Source: Nonomuraea wenchangensis
GTDB lineage: Bacteria > Actinomycetota > Actinomycetes > Streptosporangiales > Streptosporangiaceae
Length of the DNA: 64,000 nt
Direction of reading: 5' to 3'
Assembly: GCF_900111685.1 (NCBI RefSeq)
Contig: NZ_FOHX01000008.1
Coordinates: 248,001-312,000, forward strand
Each line of letters starts with the position of its first letter. Position 1 is the stretch's first letter. Shown one piece after another: positions 49,243 to 58,799 of the stretch. Position numbers and translations under genes: made by a program. Below the pieces are notes generated by a model. It saw only the letters and a program-made list of their open reading frames with translations. It did not search any database and was not told where the DNA came from.

Positions 49243-50972
49243 TCAGCCTTCCAGGATCGCCACGGTGTCGGGCGGCAGGGTCAGGTCGTCCCCGGACAGC
49301 GTGATCCCGGGATCGGACGCGGCCAGCAGGCGGGCGCGGCCCCGGGCGGGCACGACCCGCGTACCGTCCCCGAGGTTGGCCGCGACCAGGACCGGACCCC
49401 GCTCGACGGACACCAGCCCGGCGGCCTCGTCGCAGTCGGCGCGCACCCGGTCGAGACGGCCGTCGGTGAGCACGGGCAGCCGCCGCCGCAGCGCGATCAG
49501 CTCGCGGTGCCAGGCGAGCAGGCGGGCGTGCGGCTCCTCGCCCGGCTCGCCCCAGTCCAGGCGGGAACGTTCGAAGGTGGCGGCGTCCTGTGGGTCGGGC
49601 ACCTGCCCCGGCTCCCACCCGAAGGCCGCGAACTCCCTGCGGCGGCCCGCGCTGACCGCGCGGCCCAGCTCGGGGTCCTCGTGGTCGGTGAAGTACTGGA
49701 ACGGGGTGCTCGCCCCCCACTCCTCGCCCTGGAACAACATCGGCGTGAAGGGGGCGGTGAGCAGCAGCGCGGCGGCGACCCGCAGCCGTCCCTCGCTCAT
49801 CAGCGCGCCGGACCGCTCGCCCCGCGCCCGGTTGCCGACCTGGTCGTGGTTCTGGGCGCACACGACGAACCGGTGGCCGGACAGCCCCGCCGGTGACCTC
49901 CCGTGCGCCCGGCCGCGGTGCGGCGACCACGTGCCGTCGTACACCCACGCCTGGCGCAGGGCCTTGGCGAGCAGGCCGAGCGGGCCGAAGTCCATGTAGT
50001 AGCCGTCGCGCTCGCCGGTCAGCGCCGCGTGCAGGGCGTGGTGCCACTCGTCGGCCCAAGCGGCGTCGAGGCCGTAGCCGCCGCTCTCGCGGGAGCGGAC
50101 GAAGCGGGGGTCGTTGAGGTCGCTCTCGGCGATGAGGAACAGCGGGCGGCGCACGTGCGCGGCCAGCTCCGCGACCTCCTCGGCGAGCCGTTCCAGGACG
50201 TGCGCGGCCGAGTGGTCGGCGATGGCGTGCACGGCGTCGAGCCGCAGGCCGTCGCAGTGGTAGTCGCGCAGCCACATGAGGGCGTTGTCGATGACGAACG
50301 CGCGTACCTCGCCGCTGCCCGGCCCGTCGAAGTTGACCCCGTCGCCCCAGTTGGTGGTGTGGCGTCCGGTGAAGTACGGGCCGAACTCCGGCAGGTAGTT
50401 GCCCGACGGGCCGAGATGGTTGTAGACGACGTCCACGACGACGCCGAGTCCGTGCGCGTGACAGGCGTCCACCAGGCGTTTCATGCCGTCGGGGCCGCCG
50501 TAGGCGTGATGGGGGGCGTACAGCGAGACGCCGTCGTAGCCCCAGCCGCGGCGACCGGAGAACTCCGCGACCGGCATCAGCTCGATCGCGTCCACGCCCA
50601 GCGCGGCCAGGTGCGGCAGGCGCTCGATCACGCCGTCGAAGGTGCCCTCGGGCGAGAAGGTGCCGACGTGCAGCTCGTACAGGACCGCGCCGGGCAGCGG
50701 GGTGCCCCGCCAGGCGGCGTCCGTCCAGGGGAAGACGGCGTGGTCGACGGTCCGGGAGTGCGCGTGCGGCCGTACGGCTGGTGCGCCGAGCGCGGATCGG
50801 GCCGCGGCGGGCCGCCGTCCAGCGCGTACGCGTAGTCCGTGCCCGGCCCGGCCTCCTCCACCGTGCGCTCCCACCAGCCGCCGGCCGCGGGCCGCATGGG
50901 GAGCGCGCGTTCCCCCAGGACCAGCTCCACCCGTTCGCGCCCAGGCGCCCACACCCGGAACTCGTGCGCCAC
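49243..50972 (-). pseudogene. treZ: Malto-oligosyltrehalose trehalohydrolase TreZ, frameshifted
   Basis: TreZ (GH13) releases trehalose from maltooligosyl-trehalose. A GTG at 50972 (GGAG 5 nt upstream) opens the N-terminal domain ('HEFRVWAPGRERVELVLG', 'PDPRSAHQPYG'), but at 50767-50771 the frame must shift by one base (net -1) to continue into 'HAHSRTVDHAVFPWTD' and the whole catalytic domain. There, 'LHVGTFSPEGTFDG', nucleophile 'GLRLDAVHAI', acid 'IAESDLND' and 'AQNHDQVGNR' are intact. The rest is full length and otherwise undamaged, so this is either a young mutation or a sequencing error. Likely operon with malQ. Confidence 0.85.
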
Positions 50973-51124
50973 CCGTGCTCCCCCACTCGGCATCCATCCG
51001 CGGCGAACGCCTGGCGCTCCGTCCCGGGGCGGGCGGAAGGCCGGGCGCGCGGGTTCCTACCCGCTCCCGCCTCCGGCAAGCCCTTCCCTCGATCTGTCGG
51101 TGGTGATCTCTAGTGTGCGTGCCC

Positions 51125-53842
51125 ATGACGACTGCTCAGCGGGCGCCCGAGCGCGCCTGCCCACCCCCCGACGAGATCTCCGCGAGCCTGAGCGGATGGG
51201 ACGCCGTCCGGCGCGCCGTCGCCGCCGGTGACGCGGCGGCGACGGCCGACGTGGTGCTGCGGCTCGGCGCCGAGGAGCGCCGCGAGATCGCGGGCCGGCT
51301 GCGCGCGTACGTGGGCGAGGCGCGGCAGGCCGCCCACGCCCGGTTCGACGCGGCCCGGCAGCGGGCGCAGGAGGCGGAGGAGCGGGCCCAGCGGGAGTTC
51401 GTCAGGGAGCACGTGGACCGGGGCGTGGCCGAGCAGGTCGCGCAGGGCTGGTGGTGGGAGGGGCCCTACCACCACCACCAGCAGGTCGTCGACTGGCGCA
51501 TGCGCAACGTCTGGATCGCGCCGCTCCGCGTCGCGGGAGCGGGCACGCTGGGCGGCGCGGCGGCGGTCACCGACTGGCTGCTCCGGCGCGACTTCGCCGA
51601 ATGGAGCGAGAGGATGCCGATCGAGCCGCTGCTGCGGGTCGTCGCCGCCCGGCCCGCGGAGTGGCAGGCCGACCTCGCCGCCCGCCTGGCCGCCCGGCTG
51701 CGCGGCACCCGCGCCCAGCTCGACAACGGCACCGCCGGGCTGACGCTGGAGCTGCTGCGCCGCACCGGCGGCGCGCCGCCCGCGCACGAGCCGCTGGTCG
51801 TGGCCTGGGCGTCCACCGCGCCCGACCTCACCGCCGACCCGCTCGCCCCGCACCTGATCCCCCGGCTGTTCGAGGTGGAGGGCGTGGGCCGGGTGCTGCG
51901 CGACGACCGGGCCGACGACCCTTCCGGCCGGTCCTGGCTGCGCCCGCTCGCCGAGACCTCGCTGGTCGGCCGCGAACAGCTCGTGGAAGGCTGCCTGCGC
52001 CGGTTCCTGCGCGGCGGCACCGCCGTCGACCTGCGTTTCTTCGTACGGCTGCACGACCTGCTCGATCCAGCCCCCGACCAGGAACGGGTCCGCGACTACC
52101 TGCGGCTGCTGCCCGCCGCCCCCGGCCCGGTCGCCGAGCTGGCCCTGCGGATGCTGCGCGGGCCCGGCGTCACGCTGAGCGGAGAGGAGGTCGGCGAGGC
52201 GGTGACGGCGCTGCTGTTCCGGCCCGAGAGCAAGCTCGTACGGGCGGGGCTGACGCTGCTCGACCGGGCCGCCCGCGACACCGCCGGCGACCTCGACGAC
52301 CTGGCGCCGGCGCTCGCCTCGGCGTTCCTGTGCGAGTCGTACGAGGTGCGCGAGCGCGCGGTCCGCTGGGCCGTCAAGCACGCGCGGCGGTTGTCGGCCG
52401 TGGGCGCGGAGACGGTGCGGGAGGCGGCGGCCGTCCTGCCGCCCGACCTCGCGGCCCGCCTGGCCCCCGGCTACGGCGCGGTCGAGACCGAGGCCGCGCC
52501 CGCCGACGCCTTCGAGCCGGGCGAGCCGCCCAAGTTCGACGCGCCCGCCCGCCGTCCGGTCCGCCCCGCGATGGAGGCGCTGGCCGGCACCTTCAACCGG
52601 CTGGATCACGAGTTCGCCTTCGAGCGCTGGCTCGACGGCTTCGTCCGGCACCCGCACGCCAGGAGGGCGCCGGCCGACGTGACGGACCTGCGCCTGGTGG
52701 GCGAGTGGCTGTGCCTGGAGCAGTGGACGGAGGTCCTGCTCCGCGCCGCCGCCGGGGAGGCCGTCGCGCTCACCGCCGAGGGGCGGCTGCCCGGCCCGGG
52801 GCAGATCGCGCCGCTCCACTTCGCCCTGTTGCGGCGCTGCGCCGAGGTCCATGCCGCGCTGGTGGAGGGGGCGCTGCCGCCTTACCTGCTGGCCACCCCC
52901 ACCTGCACCTCCGGTCACCTGGACCCGGCCGAGCTGGTCGCGAGGCTCGAAGGCTACGAGCGTGACGGCGTCCGGCCCCTGCCCGACGATCTGGGGCAGG
53001 CGCTGCTGAGGCTGCCGCGCGCCGTGGACCCCGACGTGGTGGCCCGCGCCGGCCGGCTTACCTCCGAGGCGGGCGCCACGCTGACGCGCTGGCTGACCCA
53101 CCGGCCCGAGCCCGTGACCGGCGTCGAGTGGTCGGCGACGCCCGGCGTCCGCCCGCTGGCGCGCGTCCGGCACGAGCCGACCGGGATCGCGTTCGTGGAC
53201 ACGCTGTTCCGCGACCCGCCGTCCCGCCGCTGGGTGAGCTACTACCAGTCGGTGTGGTGGCTCGTGCTGCCCTCCGACCGGGAGGTCATGGCCATGCACC
53301 TCGTCCCCTATCTGTACGACGACTGGCGGGGGCCGGGCGGCCTGCAGCCGGAGATCTCCCGGCTCTGCCACCAGGAGGGGCCGGTGGGTGAAGGGATGGC
53401 GCTGCTGCTGGGCATCCTGCTGGGCGAGGAGGGCTGGTCCGCCGAACGCTGCAGGGAGCCGCTGCTGCGCGCGGTCGCCACAGGCTCCCTGCCCGCCGTC
53501 GAGTGCGGCCGGCAACTGGGGCGGTGCCTGCGCCTGCTCGACCGCGTCAGACCGGCCGTGGTGGTGCGGGCACTCGACGAGTGCGCGCGGCAGGGCGTCC
53601 ATAGGGAGGTCTGGCAGATCATGAGCGGCCTGCTGCCGGTCCACCTGCCGGGGCCGGGCGAACGGGCCACCTCCGCCCACACCCGGATGCTGGAGTTCGC
53701 CGCCGAGGTGGCCGGGTGGGCCGGGGCGCGTGGCGTGATCCCCGAGGTCGCGGCCATCGCCGCGCGTACCGGGTCGAGCGGGCTCGTCCGCGCGGCCCGC
53801 CGGCTGCACGGGCAGCTCGCGCAGGAGGACGCCTGCCGTTGA
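51125..53842 (+). CDS. Large DUF6493-like protein of unknown function
   Basis: About 905 residues, soluble, rich in Ala/Arg/Leu helices. I recognise it weakly as the streptomycete DUF6493-type protein: N-terminal helical pair, a Trp/His-rich patch 'QGWWWEGPYHHHQQVVDWRM', many short HEAT-like helices, and a C-terminal 'RWVSYYQSVWWLVLPSDREV' and 'HLVPYLYDDWRGPGGLQPEI' block. Homologues often sit beside SWIM zinc-finger and MoxR/VWA genes, none of which is here. No catalytic motif seen. Start uncertain (ATG 51125 or GTG 51113), no ribosome site visible. Confidence 0.7.
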   Translation: MTTAQRAPERACPPPDEISASLSGWDAVRRAVAAGDAAATADVVLRLGAEERREIAGRLRAYVGEARQAAHARFDAARQRAQEAEERAQREFVREHVDRGVAEQVAQGWWWEGPYHHHQQVVDWRMRNVWIAPLRVAGAGTLGGAAAVTDWLLRRDFAEWSERMPIEPLLRVVAARPAEWQADLAARLAARLRGTRAQLDNGTAGLTLELLRRTGGAPPAHEPLVVAWASTAPDLTADPLAPHLIPRLFEVEGVGRVLRDDRADDPSGRSWLRPLAETSLVGREQLVEGCLRRFLRGGTAVDLRFFVRLHDLLDPAPDQERVRDYLRLLPAAPGPVAELALRMLRGPGVTLSGEEVGEAVTALLFRPESKLVRAGLTLLDRAARDTAGDLDDLAPALASAFLCESYEVRERAVRWAVKHARRLSAVGAETVREAAAVLPPDLAARLAPGYGAVETEAAPADAFEPGEPPKFDAPARRPVRPAMEALAGTFNRLDHEFAFERWLDGFVRHPHARRAPADVTDLRLVGEWLCLEQWTEVLLRAAAGEAVALTAEGRLPGPGQIAPLHFALLRRCAEVHAALVEGALPPYLLATPTCTSGHLDPAELVARLEGYERDGVRPLPDDLGQALLRLPRAVDPDVVARAGRLTSEAGATLTRWLTHRPEPVTGVEWSATPGVRPLARVRHEPTGIAFVDTLFRDPPSRRWVSYYQSVWWLVLPSDREVMAMHLVPYLYDDWRGPGGLQPEISRLCHQEGPVGEGMALLLGILLGEEGWSAERCREPLLRAVATGSLPAVECGRQLGRCLRLLDRVRPAVVVRALDECARQGVHREVWQIMSGLLPVHLPGPGERATSAHTRMLEFAAEVAGWAGARGVIPEVAAIAARTGSSGLVRAARRLHGQLAQEDACR

Positions 53843-53937
53843 CCGTCAGCCGCCCTGGGTCCACACCGTGCGCCGGCGCGAGCACTTGCCGACCGGCCGC
53901 GCGGCGGCTTGGGAGCGAGCGGCACCGGGCGGCATCG

Positions 53938-54453
53938 CTAGAAGGCGAACCCGCCGGGGCGTCCGTTGCGGTCGGCGAGCAGCCCGGCCAGGGTGGCGAC
54001 GGCGATCTCCGGCGGGGTGCGGGAGCCGATGTTGAGCCCGATCGGGCGGTGGACGCGGGCCACCTCCTCGGGCGGCACTCCGAGGTCGGCCAGCGCCCGC
54101 ACGTGCGGGCCGACGTGGCGGGGGCTGCCCATGATGCCGATCCAGCGGGCCGGCGACTTGAGCAGGTCGCGCAGGACGGGGCCGATCTCGTCGCGGTGGT
54201 GGTCGGTGAGCACGACGTCGGCCGTGGTGTCCACGTGCTCGCCGATCTCGCGTACGGCGGGGAAGCCGTCGAGGCCGCGCGCCGGGTCGGGCTCCAGCAG
54301 GACCGGCCGGAAGCCCAGCTCGGCGCCGAGGCGCAGCAGGCACTCGGCCACCGGGGACGCGAAGACGGCGACCAGCGTGCGCCCGGTCTCCTGCGCGGGG
54401 GCGTCGCCGTGGGCCACCTCGCAGGCCGGGTCCTCGTCGTGGGTGTGGGTCAT
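53938..54453 (-). CDS. XdhC-family protein, Rossmann domain only
   Basis: 171 residues corresponding to the XdhC C-terminal domain ('FASPVAECLLRLGAELGFRPVLLEPDPARG', 'YIGMMGSPRH'-like 'WIGIMGSPRHVGPHVRALADLG', 'RPIGLNIGSRTPPEIAVATLAGL'). XdhC inserts the sulfurated molybdenum cofactor into xanthine/CO dehydrogenases. The N-terminal XdhC domain and the dehydrogenase genes are not nearby, so it is a stand-alone copy. Confidence 0.87.
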   Translation of the reverse strand: MTHTHDEDPACEVAHGDAPAQETGRTLVAVFASPVAECLLRLGAELGFRPVLLEPDPARGLDGFPAVREIGEHVDTTADVVLTDHHRDEIGPVLRDLLKSPARWIGIMGSPRHVGPHVRALADLGVPPEEVARVHRPIGLNIGSRTPPEIAVATLAGLLADRNGRPGGFAF

Positions 54454-54622
54454 GTCCGCAGTGTGACACGTGACGGCGGGCCGCAGGGGGTGCCCTGGCC
54501 GTCCGGCAACGATTCCATCACGGGGTGAATATCCGGCGGCGGCCGGGAAGTAGCCATGCCGGTTCTCCCCGGCTGGGGCCCGTAGAAGAGGCCGCAGGCG
54601 AGGGTCTCCCCGGAGGTTCCTG

Positions 54623-55909
54623 ATGACGCGCCCGCACCCCCCGACCGGCCCTGGCGCCGATCACCCCAGCCCCGCCGGCGCCGCCGCCGACGGGCCCGCT
54701 GATGCCCCGGCCGGCGCAACCGGCGCCCCAGGCGACGCGGCCGGTGACGCGGCCGGTGACGCGGCCGGTGACGCGGCCGACCGGGACGCGTACCGTCTGC
54801 TCGCCGACGACGTGCGGGGCGAGCCCGCCGCCTCGCGAGGGCGGCGCGGCGAGGTCGAAGGCTACTTCGGCCGCCCCGGGCGCGCCCTGACCGGCCATCC
54901 GTTCGCGTTCGGCTTCACCGCCGCGCTGGGGGTGCTGAGCGCGTGGCTGCTGGTGCAGGCGCTGGCCGCGTCGGCGTCGGTGCTGATCCTCATCGTGGTC
55001 TCGCTGTTCCTCGCCATCGGGCTCAACCCGGCCGTGACCCGGCTGGAGGAGCGCGGGCTGTCGCGACAGTGGGCGATCACGGCGGTCTTCGCCGCTGTGA
55101 TCGTCTTCTTCGTCGGCTTCGGCGTGGCCGTGGTGCCTCCGCTGGCCACGCAGACCGGCGACTTCGTCACGCAGCTCCCGGCCTACATCGGCGAGCTGCA
55201 GAACCATCCGCAGGTCCGCGCGCTCGACCAGCAGTACCAGTTGCTCGACCGGCTGCAGCAGTACCTGCTGAGCGGCGATCTCGGGCGGCAGGTCTTCGGC
55301 GGGCTGCTGGGCGCGGCCGGGGTGGTGGTCAGCGCCGTGTTCTCGGCGCTGACGGTGCTGATCCTGACGTTGTACCTGCTGGCGTCGCTGCGCTCGATCA
55401 CCTCGCTCGGCTACCGGCTGGTGCCCGCCAGCCGCCGCGAGCGCGTCCGGCTGCTGGGCGACGAGGTCATCAAGCGGATCGGCGGCTACGTGGCGGGCAA
55501 CCTGCTGATCTCGCTGATCGCGGGCGTCACGACGTTCGTCTTCCTGTCGATCGCGCGCGTGCCGTACGCGCTCGCGCTCTCCCTCATCGTGGCGATCACC
55601 GACCTGATCCCCCTGGTCGGCGCCACGATCGGGGCGGCCATCGGGACGCTCGTCGGGTTGTTCGTGTCGCTGCCGACGGGCATCGCCTGCCTGATCTTCT
55701 TCATCGTCTACCAGCAGATCGAGAACTACCTGATCGCACCCCGGATCATGATGTCGTCCGTGGACGTGCCGGCCGCGGTCACCATCATCGCGGCCCTGAT
55801 CGGCGGGGCGCTGCTCGGCGTCGTGGGAGCGCTGCTGGCCATCCCGATCGCGGCGGCGATCCAGCTCGTCCTGTACGAGGTGACGCTGCCGCGACAGGAC
55901 CGGCACTGA
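54623..55909 (+). CDS. AI-2E (TerC/PerM-like) family transporter
   Basis: 428 residues. The N-terminal ~90 are low complexity (Ala/Asp/Gly/Pro, repeated 'GDAA'); the rest has eight helices of the AI-2E exporter/PerM family, e.g. 'FLAIGLNPAVTRLEERGLSRQWAI', 'IAGVTTFVFLSIARVPYALALSLIVAITDLIPLVGATIGAAIG' and 'VYQQIENYLIAPRIM'. GGAGG precedes the start. Substrate unknown; the family name does not establish AI-2 export. Confidence 0.9.
   Translation: MTRPHPPTGPGADHPSPAGAAADGPADAPAGATGAPGDAAGDAAGDAAGDAADRDAYRLLADDVRGEPAASRGRRGEVEGYFGRPGRALTGHPFAFGFTAALGVLSAWLLVQALAASASVLILIVVSLFLAIGLNPAVTRLEERGLSRQWAITAVFAAVIVFFVGFGVAVVPPLATQTGDFVTQLPAYIGELQNHPQVRALDQQYQLLDRLQQYLLSGDLGRQVFGGLLGAAGVVVSAVFSALTVLILTLYLLASLRSITSLGYRLVPASRRERVRLLGDEVIKRIGGYVAGNLLISLIAGVTTFVFLSIARVPYALALSLIVAITDLIPLVGATIGAAIGTLVGLFVSLPTGIACLIFFIVYQQIENYLIAPRIMMSSVDVPAAVTIIAALIGGALLGVVGALLAIPIAAAIQLVLYEVTLPRQDRH
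54734..54778. repeat. 12-bp tandem repeat in the transporter N-terminus
   Basis: GACGCGGCCGGT three times plus a partial fourth, in frame, coding for 'DAAG' repeats in the hydrophilic N-terminal extension. A likely slippage site. Confidence 0.9.
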
Positions 55910-55983
55910 TCGGCAGGTGTAATCGGACAACTACTGTGGGTATTCGTGGTCTGTCAGCCAGTTTTCACCCATAGGAGAAGTCA

Positions 55984-56076
55984 ATGCGTCGCGTTCTGCT
56001 CGTTCTCGCCCTCGCCGTGGCCGCCGCCCTGGTGACGCTGTTCCTGCCGCCGGGGCGGCGCTGGATGAAACGCTGA
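55984..56076 (+). CDS. 30-residue single-helix membrane peptide, unknown
   Basis: Starts 'MRRVLLVLALAVAAALVTLF' and ends with a basic 'PPGRRWMKR' tail: one hydrophobic helix flanked by Arg/Lys. GGAG lies 6 nt before the ATG, better than at many large genes nearby, and the frame closes on a clean TGA. A small regulatory or toxin-like membrane peptide is possible; unrecognised. Confidence 0.5.
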   Translation: MRRVLLVLALAVAAALVTLFLPPGRRWMKR

Positions 56077-56108
56077 TCAGCCGCGAGCAGGCGGGCGGAG
56101 CGGGCGAT

Positions 56109-57512
56109 TCAGTCGTCCGCGAGTGCCCGCCTGGCGCGGGCGGCCACGGCGACCCGGGCGGCGCACGCCGCTCCTGCCGCGAGGAGGGCGGCGACGGCGG
56201 CCACGACGCGCAGGAGGCCGTCGGCCGAGGCCGGCGCGGCGAAGTAGACGCTGCCGAGCCCGGCGACGGCGGTCACCCCGGCGAGCACGGGCCCGGTGGC
56301 GTTCAGCGCCGAGACGGCGGACGCCAGCCGCGGCTCGACCAGCGTGGTGATCCTGGCGATGAGCGGGCTGTACGCGGCGGCGTGCCCGGCTCCGGCGAGG
56401 AGCAGCAGCGGGACGGCCGCGACCGGCTCCCACCGGTCGCGGAGGAGCAGCACGAGCAGGAGCGCTCCGGCGGCGAACGCGAGCGGCCCGGCGATCGGCA
56501 GGGCGGCCTGGACCCGGCGCGGGTAGCGGGCCCAGGTGAGGCTGAGCGCGCCGAAGCCGACGGCGTAGGGGACGAACGCCAGCCCGGCGAGCAGCGGTGG
56601 GAACCTCAGCGCGGACTGCAGGTGCAGGGTCAGCGTGAGCAGGAACACGGTGTAGCAGCCCATGACGATCCAGCAGGCGGCCAGGCCCGGCTTGACCCCG
56701 GCCGGCCGCAGCGCCGCCGGGTCCAGCAGCGGGTGCCTGGCCCGGGCCTCGTACCGGGCGAAGGCCGCCAGCAGCGCAGCCCCGCCGGCGAGCGAGAGCC
56801 ACGCCCAGGCGGGCCAGCCCTGTTCCCGGCCGAAGATGAGCGGAACGGTCAGCGCGGTCATCGCGACGGTCAGGACGGCGACGCCGGCCGGGTCGAGCCG
56901 GGCCGGCCCGGAGGTCCGCGTACGCGGCAGCACGCGCCGCCCCGCCAGCAGCACGGCGACGCCGACCGGCACGTTGACGAGGAACACCGGCCGCCACGAC
57001 AGCCCGAACAGGTCGGCCCCAGCCACCAGCCCTCCCACGACCTGGCCCAGCGCGACCCCGAGGGCCAGCACCATGCTGTAGACGCCGATCGCCCGGCGGC
57101 GGGCCGCGCCCTCGTGGTGGAGCTGGATGAGGGAGAAGATCTGCGGCGTGAGCAGCGCCGCCCCCATCCCCTGCGCGACCCGGGCGGCCACCAGCGCGGC
57201 CGGTCCCGGCGCGAGCCCGCACAGCAGCGACGCCGCCGTGAACCAGGCGAGCCCGAGCAGGAACGCCCTCCGGTGGCCGACGAGGTCGCCGATCCTGGCG
57301 CAGGTGACCAGGAGCACGCCGGTGGTCAGCAGGTAGCCCGACACGACGAGCTGGACGGCCGCGCCGTCCGCGTGCAGCTCGGCGCGGATGGTCTCGGCCG
57401 CCACGGACACGATCGAGCCGTCCATGGACGCCATGGCCTGCCCGGTGAGCAGCACGGCCAGCATCCGGCCCGGCCGGAGCGCCGTGCCGGGCGGGGGAAC
57501 GAGAGTGGTCAT
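56109..57512 (-). CDS. MFS exporter, DHA2-like
   Basis: 467 residues, about 14 helices: 'MASMDGSIVSVAAETIRAEL' (helix 1), 'ARIGDLVGHRRAFLLGL' (motif A), 'GVALGQVVGGLVAGADLF' (motif C). Lies 68 bp downstream of an FAD monooxygenase on the same strand; together they resemble a resistance or detoxification pair in which the enzyme hydroxylates a compound and the pump removes it. Confidence 0.9.
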   Translation of the reverse strand: MTTLVPPPGTALRPGRMLAVLLTGQAMASMDGSIVSVAAETIRAELHADGAAVQLVVSGYLLTTGVLLVTCARIGDLVGHRRAFLLGLAWFTAASLLCGLAPGPAALVAARVAQGMGAALLTPQIFSLIQLHHEGAARRRAIGVYSMVLALGVALGQVVGGLVAGADLFGLSWRPVFLVNVPVGVAVLLAGRRVLPRTRTSGPARLDPAGVAVLTVAMTALTVPLIFGREQGWPAWAWLSLAGGAALLAAFARYEARARHPLLDPAALRPAGVKPGLAACWIVMGCYTVFLLTLTLHLQSALRFPPLLAGLAFVPYAVGFGALSLTWARYPRRVQAALPIAGPLAFAAGALLLVLLLRDRWEPVAAVPLLLLAGAGHAAAYSPLIARITTLVEPRLASAVSALNATGPVLAGVTAVAGLGSVYFAAPASADGLLRVVAAVAALLAAGAACAARVAVAARARRALADD

Positions 57513-57580
57513 CCCCGCAGCATCGGGCGTGCGGGCCCGCCCGGTCTTGAAGATCCTTGCGGCCCGGGCGGGTACGCGGG

Positions 57581-58741
57581 TCAGCGGCCGAGCCGGTTGC
57601 TGACGCCCGTGACGAGCCGGCCGAACAGCCAGGTGGCCAGCCGGTCGGGCAGCGCGACGGCGCCGCGCAGGGCGGTCTCGGTCTGGAACGCCGTACGCGG
57701 CCCTGCGGTCGCGACGCCCCGGGTGGCGGCCGCCGAGGCCAGGACGGCCCGCCGCCTGCGGGCGCGCTCGTACGCGGGCAGCGCCGCGGCGGCGTCCTCT
57801 CCGGTAGCTCCGGCGAGGGTGTGGGCCAGCGCCGCGACGTCCTCCAGCGCCTGGCCCGCGCCCTGGGCCAGGATGGGCGGCATGGCGTGCGCCGCGTCCC
57901 CGATGAGCAGGCTGCGCCCGCGCCCCCAGGGGAGGGAAGCGCGGCGCCGGGTGTGGGGGAAGAGCTCGAGGTCCTTCTCGGACAGCGCCGCCAGCAGGGC
58001 GGGGACGGGCGGGGCGTAGGCCGCGTACCGCTCGCGCAGCTCGGCCAGCGCGCGTTCGGGGCCGGCTTCGTCGCCGGGCCGCAGGCGCAGGTCGATGAGC
58101 CATTGCAGCATGCCGTCGCCCGCCGGGTGCAGGCCGACGAGACCGTGGCGGCCGAGGAAGAGCCGGGAGCGGGAGCCGAGGTCGAAGGGGGCGGGGATCA
58201 GCCCCTGCCAGGTGGCCGCGCCGGTCGGGCGGGCGCCGGTTCCGGGGGCGGCGCCGAAGAGGGCGGCGCGGACCGGGCTGTTGACGCCGTCGGCGCCGAT
58301 GAGCAGGTCGCCGGTGTGCTCCGTGCCGTCCTCGGTCTCGGCGCGGACGGTCCGGCCGTCGTCGTGGAGCCGGGTGACGCGGGCGCCGAAGCGTACGGTG
58401 TCCTCCGGCAGGCCCTCGGCGAGCCGGGCGATCAGGGTGCGGCGGGGGACGACCATCGTCGGCGCGCCGAGCTCGCGTTCCAGCCGGGCGGTGTCCACCG
58501 TCATCACCGGCCGGCCGCGGGCGCTGCGCACCTCCAGGGCGTCGAGCCGCCGGCCCAGGCCGTCCAGGGGGACGCCGAGGTCGCGCAGGACGGCGGTGCC
58601 GTTGCTCCACAGGACGATCGCATAGCCGCCGTCGCGCAGGGCGGGCGCGCGTTCGAGGACGGTGACCTCGTGTCCCGCCGTACGTAATCCCCTGGCCGCC
58701 GCCAGCCCGGCGATGCCGGCTCCCACGATGACGATGCGCAT
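57581..58741 (-). CDS. FAD-dependent aromatic monooxygenase (PHBH/TetX-like)
   Basis: 386 residues. GxGxxG 'VIVGAGIAGLAAARGL' at the N-terminus, FAD 'DG' motif 'LLIGADGVNSPVR', and GD motif 'LLIGDAAHAMPPILAQGAGQALED'. Single-component flavin hydroxylases oxidise aromatic or polyketide substrates. Co-directional with the MFS gene. A strong inverted repeat sits 10-41 bp before the start. Confidence 0.93.
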   Translation of the reverse strand: MRIVIVGAGIAGLAAARGLRTAGHEVTVLERAPALRDGGYAIVLWSNGTAVLRDLGVPLDGLGRRLDALEVRSARGRPVMTVDTARLERELGAPTMVVPRRTLIARLAEGLPEDTVRFGARVTRLHDDGRTVRAETEDGTEHTGDLLIGADGVNSPVRAALFGAAPGTGARPTGAATWQGLIPAPFDLGSRSRLFLGRHGLVGLHPAGDGMLQWLIDLRLRPGDEAGPERALAELRERYAAYAPPVPALLAALSEKDLELFPHTRRRASLPWGRGRSLLIGDAAHAMPPILAQGAGQALEDVAALAHTLAGATGEDAAAALPAYERARRRRAVLASAAATRGVATAGPRTAFQTETALRGAVALPDRLATWLFGRLVTGVSNRLGR

Positions 58742-58750
58742 GACCCATCC

Positions 58751-58782
58751 CTCTACTTTTCGTAGTACTACATCTAGTAGAG
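58751..58782. promoter_or_regulatory. Operator-like inverted repeats upstream of the monooxygenase
   Basis: CTCTACT (58751-58757) and AGTAGAG (58776-58782) form perfect 7-bp arms that enclose a second perfect palindrome, GTAGTACTAC (58762-58771), slightly off-centre. Likely the site of an unlinked repressor of the monooxygenase-pump operon. Confidence 0.55.
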
Positions 58783-58799
58783 CACAAGGGGTCCGCGGT

